A stretch of DNA of 64,000 bases from the NCBI GenBank assembly GCA_947581865.1, contig CANPWA010000012.1, positions 1 to 64,000 of the forward strand, in the 5' to 3' direction. The DNA comes from an uncultured Acetatifactor sp. GTDB lineage: Bacteria > Bacillota > Clostridia > Lachnospirales > Lachnospiraceae. Below, piece after piece: positions 8,111 through 16,971 of the stretch; within the stretch, counting starts at the first letter, position 1; each line of letters opens with the position of its first letter. The notes below the pieces were generated by a model. It did no database searches, was not told the origin of the DNA, and was given only the letters and a program-made list of their open reading frames with translations. Made by a program: the position numbers and the translations under genes.

Positions 8111-8185
8111 GGTCAAGAATAAGTGCAAAATCAGGCGCCAGATATACGAAAAGAATAGAAATTCCAGGAAGGATGGAGCTACAAA

Positions 8186-9298
8186 ATGGACGAAAACACA
8201 CAGGCAAAATTTGAGGAAAAAGTAAGGGAACTGCTCGCTGCCGCCAAGAAAAAGAAAAATGTGCTGGAGTATCAGGAAATCAGCGAATTTTTTGCGGATA
8301 TGCAGCTGGAGGAAGAGCAGTTTGAGAAAATATTAGAGGTTCTGGATCAAAACAACGTGGATGTGCTGCGGATCACTGAGGAGGACGACATCGACGACGA
8401 GGAGATCATTCTCTCGGATGAGGATGAGGTGGATGTGGAAAATATCGACCTGTCTGTACCCGACGGCGTGAGCATAGAGGATCCCGTGCGCATGTATCTG
8501 AAGGAGATCGGCAAGGTGCCTCTTTTGTCTGCCGAGGAGGAGATCGACCTGGCGAAGCGCATGGAGCTGGGGGATCAGGAGGCGAAGAAGCGGCTGGCAG
8601 AGGCAAACCTGCGTCTGGTGGTCAGCATCGCAAAGCGCTATGTGGGACGCGGCATGCTCTTTTTGGATCTGATTCAGGAGGGGAATCTCGGTCTGATCAA
8701 GGCGGTGGAGAAATTTGACTATCGCAAGGGTTATAAGTTCTCCACCTATGCGACCTGGTGGATCCGCCAGGCGATCACCCGCGCCATCGCCGATCAGGCG
8801 CGCACCATCCGGATCCCTGTGCATATGGTAGAGACCATCAATAAGCTGATCCGCGTGAGCCGTCAGCTTTTGCAGGAGCTGGGCAGGGAGCCTTCCCCCG
8901 AGGAGATCGCTGAGGAAATGAATATGCCTGTGGAGCGTGTGCGCGAGATATTGAAGATCAGTCAGGAGCCGGTGTCGTTGGAGACGCCCATCGGCGAGGA
9001 GGAAGACAGCCATCTGGGCGATTTCATTCAGGACGACAATGTGCCCGTACCGGCGGAGGCGGCTGCCTTTACTCTGTTGAAGGAACAGCTGGTGGAGGTG
9101 CTGGGAACGCTCACGGAGAGAGAGCAGAAGGTGCTGCGGCTGCGCTTCGGGCTGGATGACGGCAGGGCGCGCACTCTGGAGGAGGTTGGCAAGGAGTTTA
9201 ATGTCACCAGAGAGCGGATCCGTCAGATCGAGGCAAAGGCCCTGAGAAAGTTAAGACATCCCAGCAGGAGCCGGAAACTGAAAGATTTTCTGGATTGA
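8186..9298 (+). CDS. rpoD: RNA polymerase primary sigma factor
   Basis: A 370-residue primary sigma-70 (SigA). Region 1.1 is short and acidic, as in Firmicutes. Region 1.2 begins [11 protein letters not shown]. Region 2 contains [16 protein letters not shown] and the -10-reading segment [17 protein letters not shown]. Region 3 is [10 protein letters not shown]. Region 4 ends with [18 protein letters not shown], the -35-binding helix-turn-helix. The ATG is preceded by AAGGATGGAG. A 75-base gap after dnaG could hold an internal promoter, but none is clear. Promoters found elsewhere in this window (rnpB, ppdK) match the TTGNNN/TATAAT consensus it should recognise. Confidence 0.97.
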   Translation: MDENTQAKFEEKVRELLAAAKKKKNVLEYQEISEFFADMQLEEEQFEKILEVLDQNNVDVLRITEEDDIDDEEIILSDEDEVDVENIDLSVPDGVSIEDPVRMYLKEIGKVPLLSAEEEIDLAKRMELGDQEAKKRLAEANLRLVVSIAKRYVGRGMLFLDLIQEGNLGLIKAVEKFDYRKGYKFSTYATWWIRQAITRAIADQARTIRIPVHMVETINKLIRVSRQLLQELGREPSPEEIAEEMNMPVERVREILKISQEPVSLETPIGEEEDSHLGDFIQDDNVPVPAEAAAFTLLKEQLVEVLGTLTEREQKVLRLRFGLDDGRARTLEEVGKEFNVTRERIRQIEAKALRKLRHPSRSRKLKDFLD

Positions 9299-9307
9299 CG
9301 GAACAAC

Positions 9308-10087
9308 ATGGACAGAGAGAAAGATCGTTTTGGAAAAATCCAGCCGCTGTCCCGGAGGCTGACCGCTCTGGCGGACATGGTGAGACCGGGGAATGTGGTT
9401 GCGGATGTGGGCTGTGACCACGGGTTTTTGTCCATCTATCTGGTGGAGCGGGGGATCGCTCCCAGAGTGATCGCCACGGATGTCCGGAAAGGTCCGCTGT
9501 CGGCGGCGAGAAAACATGTGGAGGAACGGGGGCTTTCGGCATACATAGAGACAAGACTGTCTGACGGGCTGACCGGATACAGACCCGGTGAGGCGAAAAC
9601 CCTGGTCTGCGCCGGTATGGGCGGCAGGCTGATGCAGAGGATCCTGACGGAAAACAGGGAAGTGACGCTTGGTTTTGAGGAGCTGATCCTGCAGCCGCAG
9701 TCGGAGCTTTGGCGTTTTCGGGTGTTCCTTAGGGAACAGGGATGGACGGTGGCAGAAGAGAATATATTGTGTGAGGAAGGGAAATTTTATTTTCTGTTTC
9801 GTGTCAAAACGGCATCAGAGCGTGGGGAGGAAAATACGGGATCTGCGGATCCTGCCCGGATGCTTTTGCTGGGCGACAAGTACGGAGCCGGGCTGTTAGG
9901 GAGAAGACATCCGGTTTTGAAGGATTATCTGGAAAAATGTTTGTCGGATCAGCAGACCGTCCGGGAGGCGCTTTTGACCCGCAGAGGAGAGGCGGGCGGC
10001 AATCCGCGTCTGGACCGGAGGCTCAGGGAAAACGAGGCGGAGATCGAGGATCTGGAGTGCGCGCTTGCATTGTACGGGGAAGGATGA
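9308..10087 (+). CDS. trmK: tRNA (adenine(22)-N1)-methyltransferase
   Basis: A 259-residue SAM-dependent enzyme that methylates N1 of A22 in tRNA. The Rossmann-fold SAM site is VVADVGCDHGFLSIYL, followed by ATDVRKGPL, the AGMGGRLM loop and ILQPQSELWRFR, all typical of the TrmK/YqfN family. The C-terminal coiled extension binds tRNA in homologues. The gene follows rpoD by nine bases, as in Bacillus and Clostridia, but the usual next gene (NIF3/YqfO) is missing. Its stop overlaps the next start (ATGA), which suggests translational coupling. Confidence 0.93.
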   Translation: MDREKDRFGKIQPLSRRLTALADMVRPGNVVADVGCDHGFLSIYLVERGIAPRVIATDVRKGPLSAARKHVEERGLSAYIETRLSDGLTGYRPGEAKTLVCAGMGGRLMQRILTENREVTLGFEELILQPQSELWRFRVFLREQGWTVAEENILCEEGKFYFLFRVKTASERGEENTGSADPARMLLLGDKYGAGLLGRRHPVLKDYLEKCLSDQQTVREALLTRRGEAGGNPRLDRRLRENEAEIEDLECALALYGEG

Positions 10088-11781
10088 GCGGAGGGAAAGA
10101 GGATATGGTCGGAAAAGAAAAAAATATGATCACGGTCACGATCGCCGGGGTGGAGAGACAGGTGCCGAGGGGTACCACTTATGAGGCGCTGGTGCAGGAG
10201 TTTCAGCCCCAGCATGACAATATGATCGTGGCGGTCGCCGCCAACGGGCGCATCCGGGAGCTTTTTAAGAAGATCAACCGGGACTGCCTCGTGGAAATGT
10301 TTACCCTGCGGGACGATGTGGGGCATAAAACCTATGTCAGGACGGCAACCATGTTGTTTTTTAAGGCGGTGTTTGATGTGTTCGGCGGGGAGTGCGCACA
10401 AAATTGCAGAGTGGAGTTTGCCGTGGGAAACGGTTCCTTTGTCAATCCCGGGGACTCCATCGCACCCACAGAGGAGAATGCCGCAAGGATCCGGATGCGT
10501 ATGAAGGAGCTGGTGGAGGCGCGCACACCTTTTAAGAAACGCACCTGCCCGCTGGATGAGGCGATGGATCTGTTTAAAGAGCAGGGGATGAAGGACAAGG
10601 AAAAACTGTTCCGTTACCGCATGAATTCCCAGGTGAATATCTATGAGATCGAGGGGTATTACGACTATTATTACGGATATATGATGCCCCATGCGGGATA
10701 TGTGAAAAGTTTCGACGTGATTTCCTATGAGAATGGCTTCATGCTGCTTCTGCCTACGAAGAATGACCCTCTGAAGGTGGAGCCCTTCAGGGAGCAGAAG
10801 AAACTGTTTTACACGCTGGAATCCTCGGAGAAGTGGGGGAGCAAGATCGGCATTCAGAATGTGGGGGATCTCAATGACGAGATCTGCAGGGGATCCATGA
10901 GCGATTTCATCCTGATGCAGGAGGCGGAACAGGAGCGCAAGATCGGGGAGATCGCACGGGAGATCGCAGGGCGCGAGGACGTGAAGTTTGTCATGATCGC
11001 AGGCCCCTCTTCCTCCGGCAAGACCAGTTTCTCCCACAGGCTGTCCATTCAGCTCAGGACGCTGGGAAAGACGCCTCATCCGATCGCGCTGGACGATTAT
11101 TTCGTGGACAGGGAGCTGACGCCGAGAGACGAGAAGGGGGACTATAATTTCGAGTGTCTGGAAGCGCTGGATATCAAACAGTTCAACGATGATATGTGCA
11201 GGCTTTTGGCGGGAGAGCGGGTGGAGCTTCCCACCTTCAATTTTAAGATAGGAAAAAGAGAGTATCAGGGCAATTACCAACAGCTGGGGAAGGACGATAT
11301 CCTGGTGCTGGAGGGCATTCATGGGCTGAACGATAAAATGTCTTACGCGCTGCCCCGGCAGAGTAAATTTAAGATTTACATCAGTGCGCTGACGACTCTG
11401 AACATAGACGGACATAACCGGATTCCCACCACGGACGGCAGGCTTCTCAGACGCATGGTGCGGGATGCGAGGACCAGGGGAAGCGATGCGAGGCGGACGA
11501 TCCAGATGTGGTCTTCCGTGCGTAGGGGGGAGGAGGAAAATATCTTTCCCTTCCAGGAGGATGCCGACATCATGTTTAACTCTGCCATGATTTACGAGCT
11601 GGCGGTGCTGAAACAGTTTGCGGAGCCGCTGCTCTTCCAGATCCCCAAGGATGTACCGGAATATTATGAAGCAAAACGGCTGTTGAAGTTTCTGAGTTAT
11701 TTTCTGAATGTGGCGAGCGAAAGCCTTCCCAACAATTCCATCTGCAGGGAATTTGTGGGAGGGAGCTGTTTTAGAGTATGA
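10084..11781 (+). CDS. TGS-domain nucleoside (uridine) kinase
   Basis: A 565-residue protein of the clostridial uridine-kinase-like family. An N-terminal TGS-like domain (ITVTIAGVERQVPRGTTYEAL) and a threonyl-tRNA-synthetase-like second domain precede a phosphoribulokinase/uridine kinase domain with Walker A GPSSSGKTSFS at about residues 311-321 and the loop ALDDYFVDRE. It probably phosphorylates a nucleoside using ATP or GTP; the role of the fused front domains is unknown. The ATG at 10084 overlaps the trmK stop. The gene in turn overlaps the next start by ATGA at 11778, so three genes read as one operon. Confidence 0.88.
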   Translation: MSGGKEDMVGKEKNMITVTIAGVERQVPRGTTYEALVQEFQPQHDNMIVAVAANGRIRELFKKINRDCLVEMFTLRDDVGHKTYVRTATMLFFKAVFDVFGGECAQNCRVEFAVGNGSFVNPGDSIAPTEENAARIRMRMKELVEARTPFKKRTCPLDEAMDLFKEQGMKDKEKLFRYRMNSQVNIYEIEGYYDYYYGYMMPHAGYVKSFDVISYENGFMLLLPTKNDPLKVEPFREQKKLFYTLESSEKWGSKIGIQNVGDLNDEICRGSMSDFILMQEAEQERKIGEIAREIAGREDVKFVMIAGPSSSGKTSFSHRLSIQLRTLGKTPHPIALDDYFVDRELTPRDEKGDYNFECLEALDIKQFNDDMCRLLAGERVELPTFNFKIGKREYQGNYQQLGKDDILVLEGIHGLNDKMSYALPRQSKFKIYISALTTLNIDGHNRIPTTDGRLLRRMVRDARTRGSDARRTIQMWSSVRRGEEENIFPFQEDADIMFNSAMIYELAVLKQFAEPLLFQIPKDVPEYYEAKRLLKFLSYFLNVASESLPNNSICREFVGGSCFRV

Positions 11782-13370
11782 TACCGGATGCAGGAGGTTC
11801 CGGGCGGATGAAGTGGAATGAGACCGGAAAAAAGCTGACAGGGATGGCAAACTGGGTGGTGCGGCTTGTGGGCGGCGCCATCCTTTTTGTGCTCCTGTGG
11901 TACTCCCTGCGTTTTACGCAGTATATGGTGCCGATGCAGGGTTATGAGTATCCCGTGGATACCGCAGACTCGGAATGGATGAACCTTTTGGCGGCGATGC
12001 TTGTCATCGGTGCGGCGGCAGCAGGTTTTTGGCTGGAGAAGCGTCTGCAGGAGCGGGTGTGGACATGGGTGGAGCGGACCGTGCTGGGCATCGCTATGCT
12101 CTGGCAGGGCGTGTGGGGATTCTTTTGGGTCTCGGCGGCAGACCGCTGTCCGAAAGGTGATCAGGAATCCGTGTTCAAAGCGGCGGCGGGATTTCTGGCG
12201 GGAGACTATCATGCGCTGGGCAAAAACGGGTATTGCGAGATCTATCCCCATCAGCTCGGGCTGGCCTCCCTGGAGGAACTCATTTTCCGCATTGTGGGAA
12301 AGCCGGATTATCATGTGATCCAGCTGATCTTCGTGGCGATGGCTGTGGGAGAAGTCTGTTTTGTCTATGGGATATTAAAGGAATCCTCAAAGCACAGGAT
12401 GGTGAGAATCCTGGGGACATTGTCTGCCGGGGGATGTATGGCACCGGTCTTTTACACCTGCTGGGTGTACGGAGAGCTGCCCTTTGTCTTTTTTGCACTG
12501 CTGGCGGCGTGGATGCTGGCGAGATATTTAAAGCGGGGCAGGAGCGGGGCGCTGGCCGGATTTGTGGCGGCAGTGACTCTGGGTGTTTTGGTGAGAAAGA
12601 ATATGCTGATCCTTGTCATCGCCTTTTGTCTGACAGGCGGTGTGTATGCCATTGTAAGGAAGGATAAGAGAATTGCCCTGACAATCCTTCTTGCCGTGCT
12701 GGTGCCGAATCTGTGCTACGGCGGAATCTATAAAATGTATGAGCTGCGCTCCGGCTATGCCCATGCGGAGGGGCTGCCTGCAAACGGTTACATCCATATC
12801 GGGCTCATGGAGACCGAGGGAAGATATGGCTGGGACTATCTGGATTCCAACAAGCCTTATTATCAGAACGGCAGGGATACGGACCTCACCCGGGAGGCAT
12901 ATTCGCAGATGATCGTATCGCGGCTGGAACAGATGCAGTCCCGCCCGGGGTATCTGACGGCATTTTTCAAAGGGAAGATCCTCTCCCAGTGGAATGCGCC
13001 CCTGTATCAGTCCATGTATTTTAATTACGTCCATGAGGATGTTCACAATGAAAGGGTCACGGCATTTCTGGACAGGCTCAGCGGGGATCTGTTTGATGAA
13101 CTGCTCTGGGGGGCGGACAGGCTGCAGTTTGTAATTTATCTGGGAGCTTTTTTGTATTTTGTGCTCTGTGTAAAAAAAGACAGCGATCCGGTCCGGCACC
13201 TTCTGGCAGTCACGGTCATCGGAGGGTTTTTGTTCAGTGTGCTGTGGGAGGCGAAGACCCGGTATGTGTTCCCCTATTATATGATGATGTTTCCCATGGC
13301 AGCGCTGGGGTACGGGGAGCTGATCGGGCTGATGGGGAAATTCCGCAGACGATCCGGGGATGCTGTATGA
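11778..13370 (+). CDS. polytopic membrane protein, GT-C/PMT-like glycosyltransferase fold
   Basis: A 530-residue membrane protein with about ten or more hydrophobic helices. Features of dolichyl/undecaprenyl-phosphate-sugar-dependent GT-C enzymes include an early extracellular acidic loop after the first helix (YPVDTADSEW) and a YPHQLGL motif after helix 3, also seen in GT39/PMT-like proteins. It could transfer a sugar from a lipid carrier to a cell-surface acceptor, but substrate and activity are inference. The start overlaps the kinase stop by four bases; ATG 11808 is an alternative. Related membrane proteins recur at 16964 and 51806. Confidence 0.7.
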   Translation: MIPDAGGSGRMKWNETGKKLTGMANWVVRLVGGAILFVLLWYSLRFTQYMVPMQGYEYPVDTADSEWMNLLAAMLVIGAAAAGFWLEKRLQERVWTWVERTVLGIAMLWQGVWGFFWVSAADRCPKGDQESVFKAAAGFLAGDYHALGKNGYCEIYPHQLGLASLEELIFRIVGKPDYHVIQLIFVAMAVGEVCFVYGILKESSKHRMVRILGTLSAGGCMAPVFYTCWVYGELPFVFFALLAAWMLARYLKRGRSGALAGFVAAVTLGVLVRKNMLILVIAFCLTGGVYAIVRKDKRIALTILLAVLVPNLCYGGIYKMYELRSGYAHAEGLPANGYIHIGLMETEGRYGWDYLDSNKPYYQNGRDTDLTREAYSQMIVSRLEQMQSRPGYLTAFFKGKILSQWNAPLYQSMYFNYVHEDVHNERVTAFLDRLSGDLFDELLWGADRLQFVIYLGAFLYFVLCVKKDSDPVRHLLAVTVIGGFLFSVLWEAKTRYVFPYYMMMFPMAALGYGELIGLMGKFRRRSGDAV

Positions 13371-13463
13371 TGGACCTGAGGGTGAAATATTAGATTTTGG
13401 CGGGATGTTCTTATTTCAGGAACAGACTGCCGGGAACCTGCCGGCATCTCGAAATTTTATCTA

Positions 13464-13492
13464 TTGTATTTCCCGGCGAAAAAGGATATAAT
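13464..13492 (+). promoter_or_regulatory. sigma-A promoter of rnpB
   Basis: -35 TTGTAT (13464-13469), 17-base spacer, -10 TATAAT (13487-13492). Transcription would begin about eight bases later, matching the 5' end of the RNase P RNA helix at 13500. Confidence 0.85.
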
Positions 13493-13499
13493 AGTCGAA

Positions 13500-13856
13500 G
13501 TGTAAGTAAGACAGACGGTCGCGGCCGGATGCGCAAGCATCCGGGTGAGGAAAGTCCGGGCTTCACAGGGCAGGATGCCGGATAACGTCCGGTGGAGGCG
13601 ACTCCAAGGAAAGTGCAACAGAAAGATACCGCCAAGATGCGCAGCATTTTTGGTAAGGGTGGAAAGGCAGTTTAAGAGACTACCGTCCGTCCGGTAACGG
13701 GCGGAGCCATGTAAACCCCATCCGAAGCAAGACCAAAAGGAAAGCGAAAGGTCTGCCCGGCCTGCTTTCAGGTGGGTCGCTTGAGACGGCTGGCGACAGC
13801 CGTACCAGATAGATGACCGTCCAATGACATAACCCGGCTTATCGTCTTGCTTACAC
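13500..13856 (+). ncRNA. rnpB: RNase P RNA
   Basis: The catalytic RNA that matures tRNA 5' ends. The ends pair as helix P1: GTGTAAGTAAGAC at the start with GTCTTGCTTACAC at the end (one G-T pair). Universal core elements are present: GAGGAAAGTCCGGGCT near 13547-13562, GTGCAACAGAAAGATACCGCC, TAAACCCCATCCG, and the 3' AGATAGATGACCGTC and AACCCGGCTTAT. The length is about 357 nt, standard for the bacterial form. It has its own consensus promoter and is independent of the neighbouring genes. Confidence 0.97.
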
Positions 13857-13887
13857 AAATGGAGAGAGGCAGGGACAGAAAAAAGCT

Positions 13888-14778
13888 GTGCCTGATGATA
13901 GGGAGAAGGCGGACCGTGCTCTAAGCAGGAGCGTTCGGTCTGTTTTACATTTGGAGGCTGTTTTGGACAGGCTGATTGACAAAAAAGCGGATAAGCCCGT
14001 ATTTTGCGCCGGGACTGCCGTGGCGCTTGTGGCGGTTCTGTGGTTGGGAGTGTGCGGCTGCGGGGGCTGCAAGCCGGAGGACGTTGTCAGAGAAGCGGAA
14101 GAGACAACGACGGAAACGCTGCAGGAGCCCGCAGAACGGACGCGGGAACCGGGGGAGGAATATCATATTGACGGACGGATCGTGCGTGTCTGCGTGGAGA
14201 ACCGGGAGAAAAATGTGCTTTCCGCTGCGGGAAGCGGTGTAGTCTATGCTGTGCTGGGTGAGGATCTTTGGATCGCAACGGCGGGGCATGTGCTGGAGCA
14301 TGCCGGGGATCACACGGTCCGGGTGGATTTTGGCGATGAGGACGGCAGAGAGGCATGGGTGACATGCGAAATGTTCCGGCGGTCGGAAAGTGCGGATGTG
14401 GCTTTTTTACGTCTCCCCCTGGATGAACTTCCGGATGGAATATGTGAGAAACTAATCCTTCCGGTGACGGACAAGGAGCGCTATGATGCGATGCACAGGC
14501 AGGATGTGGTCTGCGTGTGGGGATATGAGGAAAAACTGATCACGTTTGAGGGGATCCTGGAAGAATTCTGGATTTATGTGGAAGATTTTGCACAGGATAT
14601 GATGGTAGCGGACTGTGAGATCGCACCCGGAATGTCCGGCGGCGGGCTGTATGACGGGGACGGCGATCTGATCGGGATCGCCTGCGGAGGAAACGAAGCG
14701 GGAGAGCTTGTGGCGGTGCCCCTTCATGTAGTGCAGGCGGAGTTTGAGGATCTGGTCTTGCAACATGCTGTCTCTTGA
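13888..14778 (+). CDS. membrane-anchored trypsin-like serine protease (S1C type, no PDZ)
   Basis: Up to 296 residues. A cytosolic N-terminus precedes one transmembrane helix (about 38-58, FCAGTAVALVAVLWLGVCG), a Glu/Thr-rich linker and an extracellular chymotrypsin-fold domain. The catalytic triad can be read: His in TAGHVLE, Asp in SADVAFLRL and Ser in APGMSGGGLYD. No PDZ domain follows, unlike HtrA/DegP. It probably acts at the cell surface in protein quality control or processing. The GTG at 13888 has a poor ribosome site. A TTG at 13963 preceded by GGAGG (about 13952-13956) is a good alternative start and would still include the membrane helix. Confidence 0.85.
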   Translation: MPDDREKADRALSRSVRSVLHLEAVLDRLIDKKADKPVFCAGTAVALVAVLWLGVCGCGGCKPEDVVREAEETTTETLQEPAERTREPGEEYHIDGRIVRVCVENREKNVLSAAGSGVVYAVLGEDLWIATAGHVLEHAGDHTVRVDFGDEDGREAWVTCEMFRRSESADVAFLRLPLDELPDGICEKLILPVTDKERYDAMHRQDVVCVWGYEEKLITFEGILEEFWIYVEDFAQDMMVADCEIAPGMSGGGLYDGDGDLIGIACGGNEAGELVAVPLHVVQAEFEDLVLQHAVS

Positions 14779-14882
14779 CATTCCGGGGAAACTGGAGGAA
14801 AATATAGAAAGGCACAAACAGGTCAATTTTCCGGGATGGTCTGTGGCAGCCTGTTGTGTGAGAAAAGAAAGGAATGGTGAAA

Positions 14883-15989
14883 ATGACAAAGATCGATGTG
14901 GTGTCAGGCTTTTTGGGAGCCGGTAAGACAACTCTGATAAAGAAGCTTTTGAAGGAAGCGCTGGATGGAAGTAAGACCGTGCTTATCGAGAATGAATTTG
15001 GTGAGATCGGTATTGACGGCGGATTCTTAAAGGAGGCAGGGATTGAGATCCGGGAGATGAATTCCGGCTGTATCTGCTGTTCTCTGGTGGGTGATTTTGG
15101 CGCTTCGCTGAAAGAGGTTATCGACACATATGCCCCGGAGCGGGTCCTGATCGAGCCCTCCGGTGTGGGCAAGCTGTCCGATGTGCTCAGAGCCGTGGAG
15201 AATGTGGCAAAGGAGCTGGACGTGCAGGTCAACAGCGCTGTGGCAGTGGTGGACGCTTCCAAATGTAAAATGTATATCAAGAATTTCGGCGAGTTTTTCA
15301 TCAATCAGATTCAGTACGCCGGGACGATCATCCTGAGCAGAACGGATAAGTTGAGCGGCGAAAAGATCCAGACCGCGGTGGAGATGATAAGGGAGCATAA
15401 TGACAAGGCGGCCATTATCACCACGCCGCTGTCCGATCTGGACGGAAAAGATGTGCTGCGCACCATTGAGGGGGCAGACAGCCTGGAGAATATGATGAAG
15501 GAACTGCTGGAGCATGCCCATGAGGAACATGAGCATGAACATCATCACCACGACCACGACCACGATCATGATCACGACCATGAACATCACCATGAACATC
15601 ACCATGATCATGACCACGACCATGAACATGACCATGAACATCACCATGACCATGACCACGACCACGGAGAGGGGTGTACCTGCGGCTGTCATGACCATGA
15701 TCATCACCATGCGGACGAGATTTTCGGAAGCTGGGGAATGGAGACTCCCAAAACCTATACAAAAGAGCAGCTTGAGCATATCTTTGAAGAACTGGACAGC
15801 GGCTGGTACGGAGATATCCTGCGCGCCAAGGGCATGGTGCCTGCAGGGGACGGCACCTGGTCATATTATGACTATGTGCCCGGAGAGCATGAGATCCGGG
15901 AGGGCAAACCGGAGGTGACAGGCAAGATCTGTGTCATCGGCGCGAGACTGAGGGAGGATAAGCTTGCGGAGCTGTTTGCGCAGCAGTAA
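14883..15989 (+). CDS. COG0523 (CobW/ZNG-type) GTPase with His-rich metal-binding loop
   Basis: A 368-residue G3E-family GTPase, probably a metal chaperone or metal-insertion protein. Walker A is GFLGAGKTTL and the metal-binding CxCC motif is in NSGCICCSL, then PSGVGKL and a LSRTDK base-recognition loop. A stretch of roughly 60 residues (about 205-275) is almost entirely His/Asp/Glu and ends in CTCGC, a strong potential zinc or nickel store. The CobW C-terminal domain follows (YTKEQLEHIFEEL ... DGTWSYYDYVPG). ATG 14883 is spaced correctly from AAAGG (14868-14872); ATG 14874 is too close to it. A second COG0523-like GTPase and a ZIP transporter follow. Confidence 0.9.
   Translation: MTKIDVVSGFLGAGKTTLIKKLLKEALDGSKTVLIENEFGEIGIDGGFLKEAGIEIREMNSGCICCSLVGDFGASLKEVIDTYAPERVLIEPSGVGKLSDVLRAVENVAKELDVQVNSAVAVVDASKCKMYIKNFGEFFINQIQYAGTIILSRTDKLSGEKIQTAVEMIREHNDKAAIITTPLSDLDGKDVLRTIEGADSLENMMKELLEHAHEEHEHEHHHHDHDHDHDHDHEHHHEHHHDHDHDHEHDHEHHHDHDHDHGEGCTCGCHDHDHHHADEIFGSWGMETPKTYTKEQLEHIFEELDSGWYGDILRAKGMVPAGDGTWSYYDYVPGEHEIREGKPEVTGKICVIGARLREDKLAELFAQQ
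15490..15710 (+). repeat. simple-sequence tract encoding the His/Asp/Glu loop
   Basis: CAT/CAC codons alternate with GAC/GAT/GAA/GAG, giving an in-frame, slippage-prone microsatellite inside the GTPase gene. Length variation between strains would alter the metal-binding loop. Confidence 0.7.
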
Positions 15990-16041
15990 ACGGCGGACGG
16001 TAACGGACCGCGGCATCCGAAAAAAGGAATGAGAGGCAATT

Positions 16042-16971
16042 ATGAAACCTGTATATGTGATCAATGGATTTTTGGAGAGCGGAAAGACGGAATTTATCTG
16101 CTTTACCCTGGCACAGCCATATTTTCAGATCAAAGGGAAAACGCTGATCATCCTCTGTGAGGAGGGCGAAAATGAGTATGACGGGGAGCTTTTGAAAAGG
16201 AGCCGTTCCGTGGTGGAGCTCATAGAAGAGGAGACCGATTTCAACCCGGCCCACCTGACGGAGCTGGAAAAAAAGCACAAACCCGAGCGCATTATCATAG
16301 AATATAATGGCATGTGGAATTACAAGAACGCGAAGCTGCCCTGGTACTGGAAGATCGAGCAGCAGATCACGACCATAGACGCATCCACCTTCCCCATGTA
16401 TTATACCAATATGCGTTCGCTTCTGGCGGAGCAGTTTAGAAATTCGGAAATGATCATCTTCAACCGCTGTGACGGCATTGAGGATCTGGGTAGTTATAAG
16501 CGCAATATCAAAGCCGTCAATCCTTCTGCGGATGTGATCTTCGAGGGATCCGAGGGAGAGATCGATGAGATCTTTGAGGAAGATCTGCCCTACGATCTGC
16601 AGCAGGAAACCATCGAGCTGGACAATGAGGGGTATGGGATCTGGTATCTGGACTCCCTGGACCATCTGGAGCGCTACATTGGGAAAAAGCTCCGGTTCAC
16701 GGCGATGGTGCTTAAGCCCGACGGCTTTCCAAAGGGATATTTTGTGCCCGGACGCATGGCGATGACCTGCTGTGCGGATGACATGGCATTTCTGGGCTTT
16801 GCCTGCGAGTATAAGGAGGCGGAAAAGCTGGTGCAGAAGGAGTGGGTGAAGGTCACTGCGACGGTCTCGAAGGAATACTGGGAGGATTATCAGGGAGAGG
16901 GTCCCATTCTTCATGCGCTGAGCGTGGAGAAGACCAAAGCACCGAAAGAGGAGATCATCAGTTTTGCGTAA
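16042..16971 (+). CDS. COG0523-like P-loop protein fused to a YcgQ/TIGR03943-like domain
   Basis: A 309-residue protein. Residues 1-185 form a G3E-type P-loop domain: Walker A GFLESGKTEF (9-18) and NRCD (141-144) in the NKxD position. The canonical CxCC metal motif is absent. The C-terminal part (about 195-309) resembles the soluble domain of TIGR03943/YcgQ proteins, notably PGRMAMTCCADDMAFLGF (236-253), whose MTCCA-D signature is characteristic. YcgQ-YcgR in Bacillus belongs to the zinc-starvation response, so a zinc role is inferred. No YcgR permease is nearby. It follows the His-rich GTPase and overlaps the next gene by eight bases. Confidence 0.8.
   Translation: MKPVYVINGFLESGKTEFICFTLAQPYFQIKGKTLIILCEEGENEYDGELLKRSRSVVELIEEETDFNPAHLTELEKKHKPERIIIEYNGMWNYKNAKLPWYWKIEQQITTIDASTFPMYYTNMRSLLAEQFRNSEMIIFNRCDGIEDLGSYKRNIKAVNPSADVIFEGSEGEIDEIFEEDLPYDLQQETIELDNEGYGIWYLDSLDHLERYIGKKLRFTAMVLKPDGFPKGYFVPGRMAMTCCADDMAFLGFACEYKEAEKLVQKEWVKVTATVSKEYWEDYQGEGPILHALSVEKTKAPKEEIISFA

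Noticed and set aside
9949..11850. A 633-codon open frame on the minus strand
   Set aside because: It is antisense to the nucleoside kinase, has no recognisable domain, and reflects the codon bias of the plus-strand gene.
13457..13858. A 133-codon open frame on the minus strand
   Set aside because: It lies across the RNase P RNA gene, whose conserved core and promoter explain the sequence.
14779..14882. Zur box upstream of the metal cluster
   Set aside because: No dyad of the usual Zur form could be found in this short gap.
15027..15779. A Met/Val-rich membrane-like minus-strand frame
   Set aside because: It is the complement of the CAT/GAC tract that encodes the His-rich loop of the GTPase.
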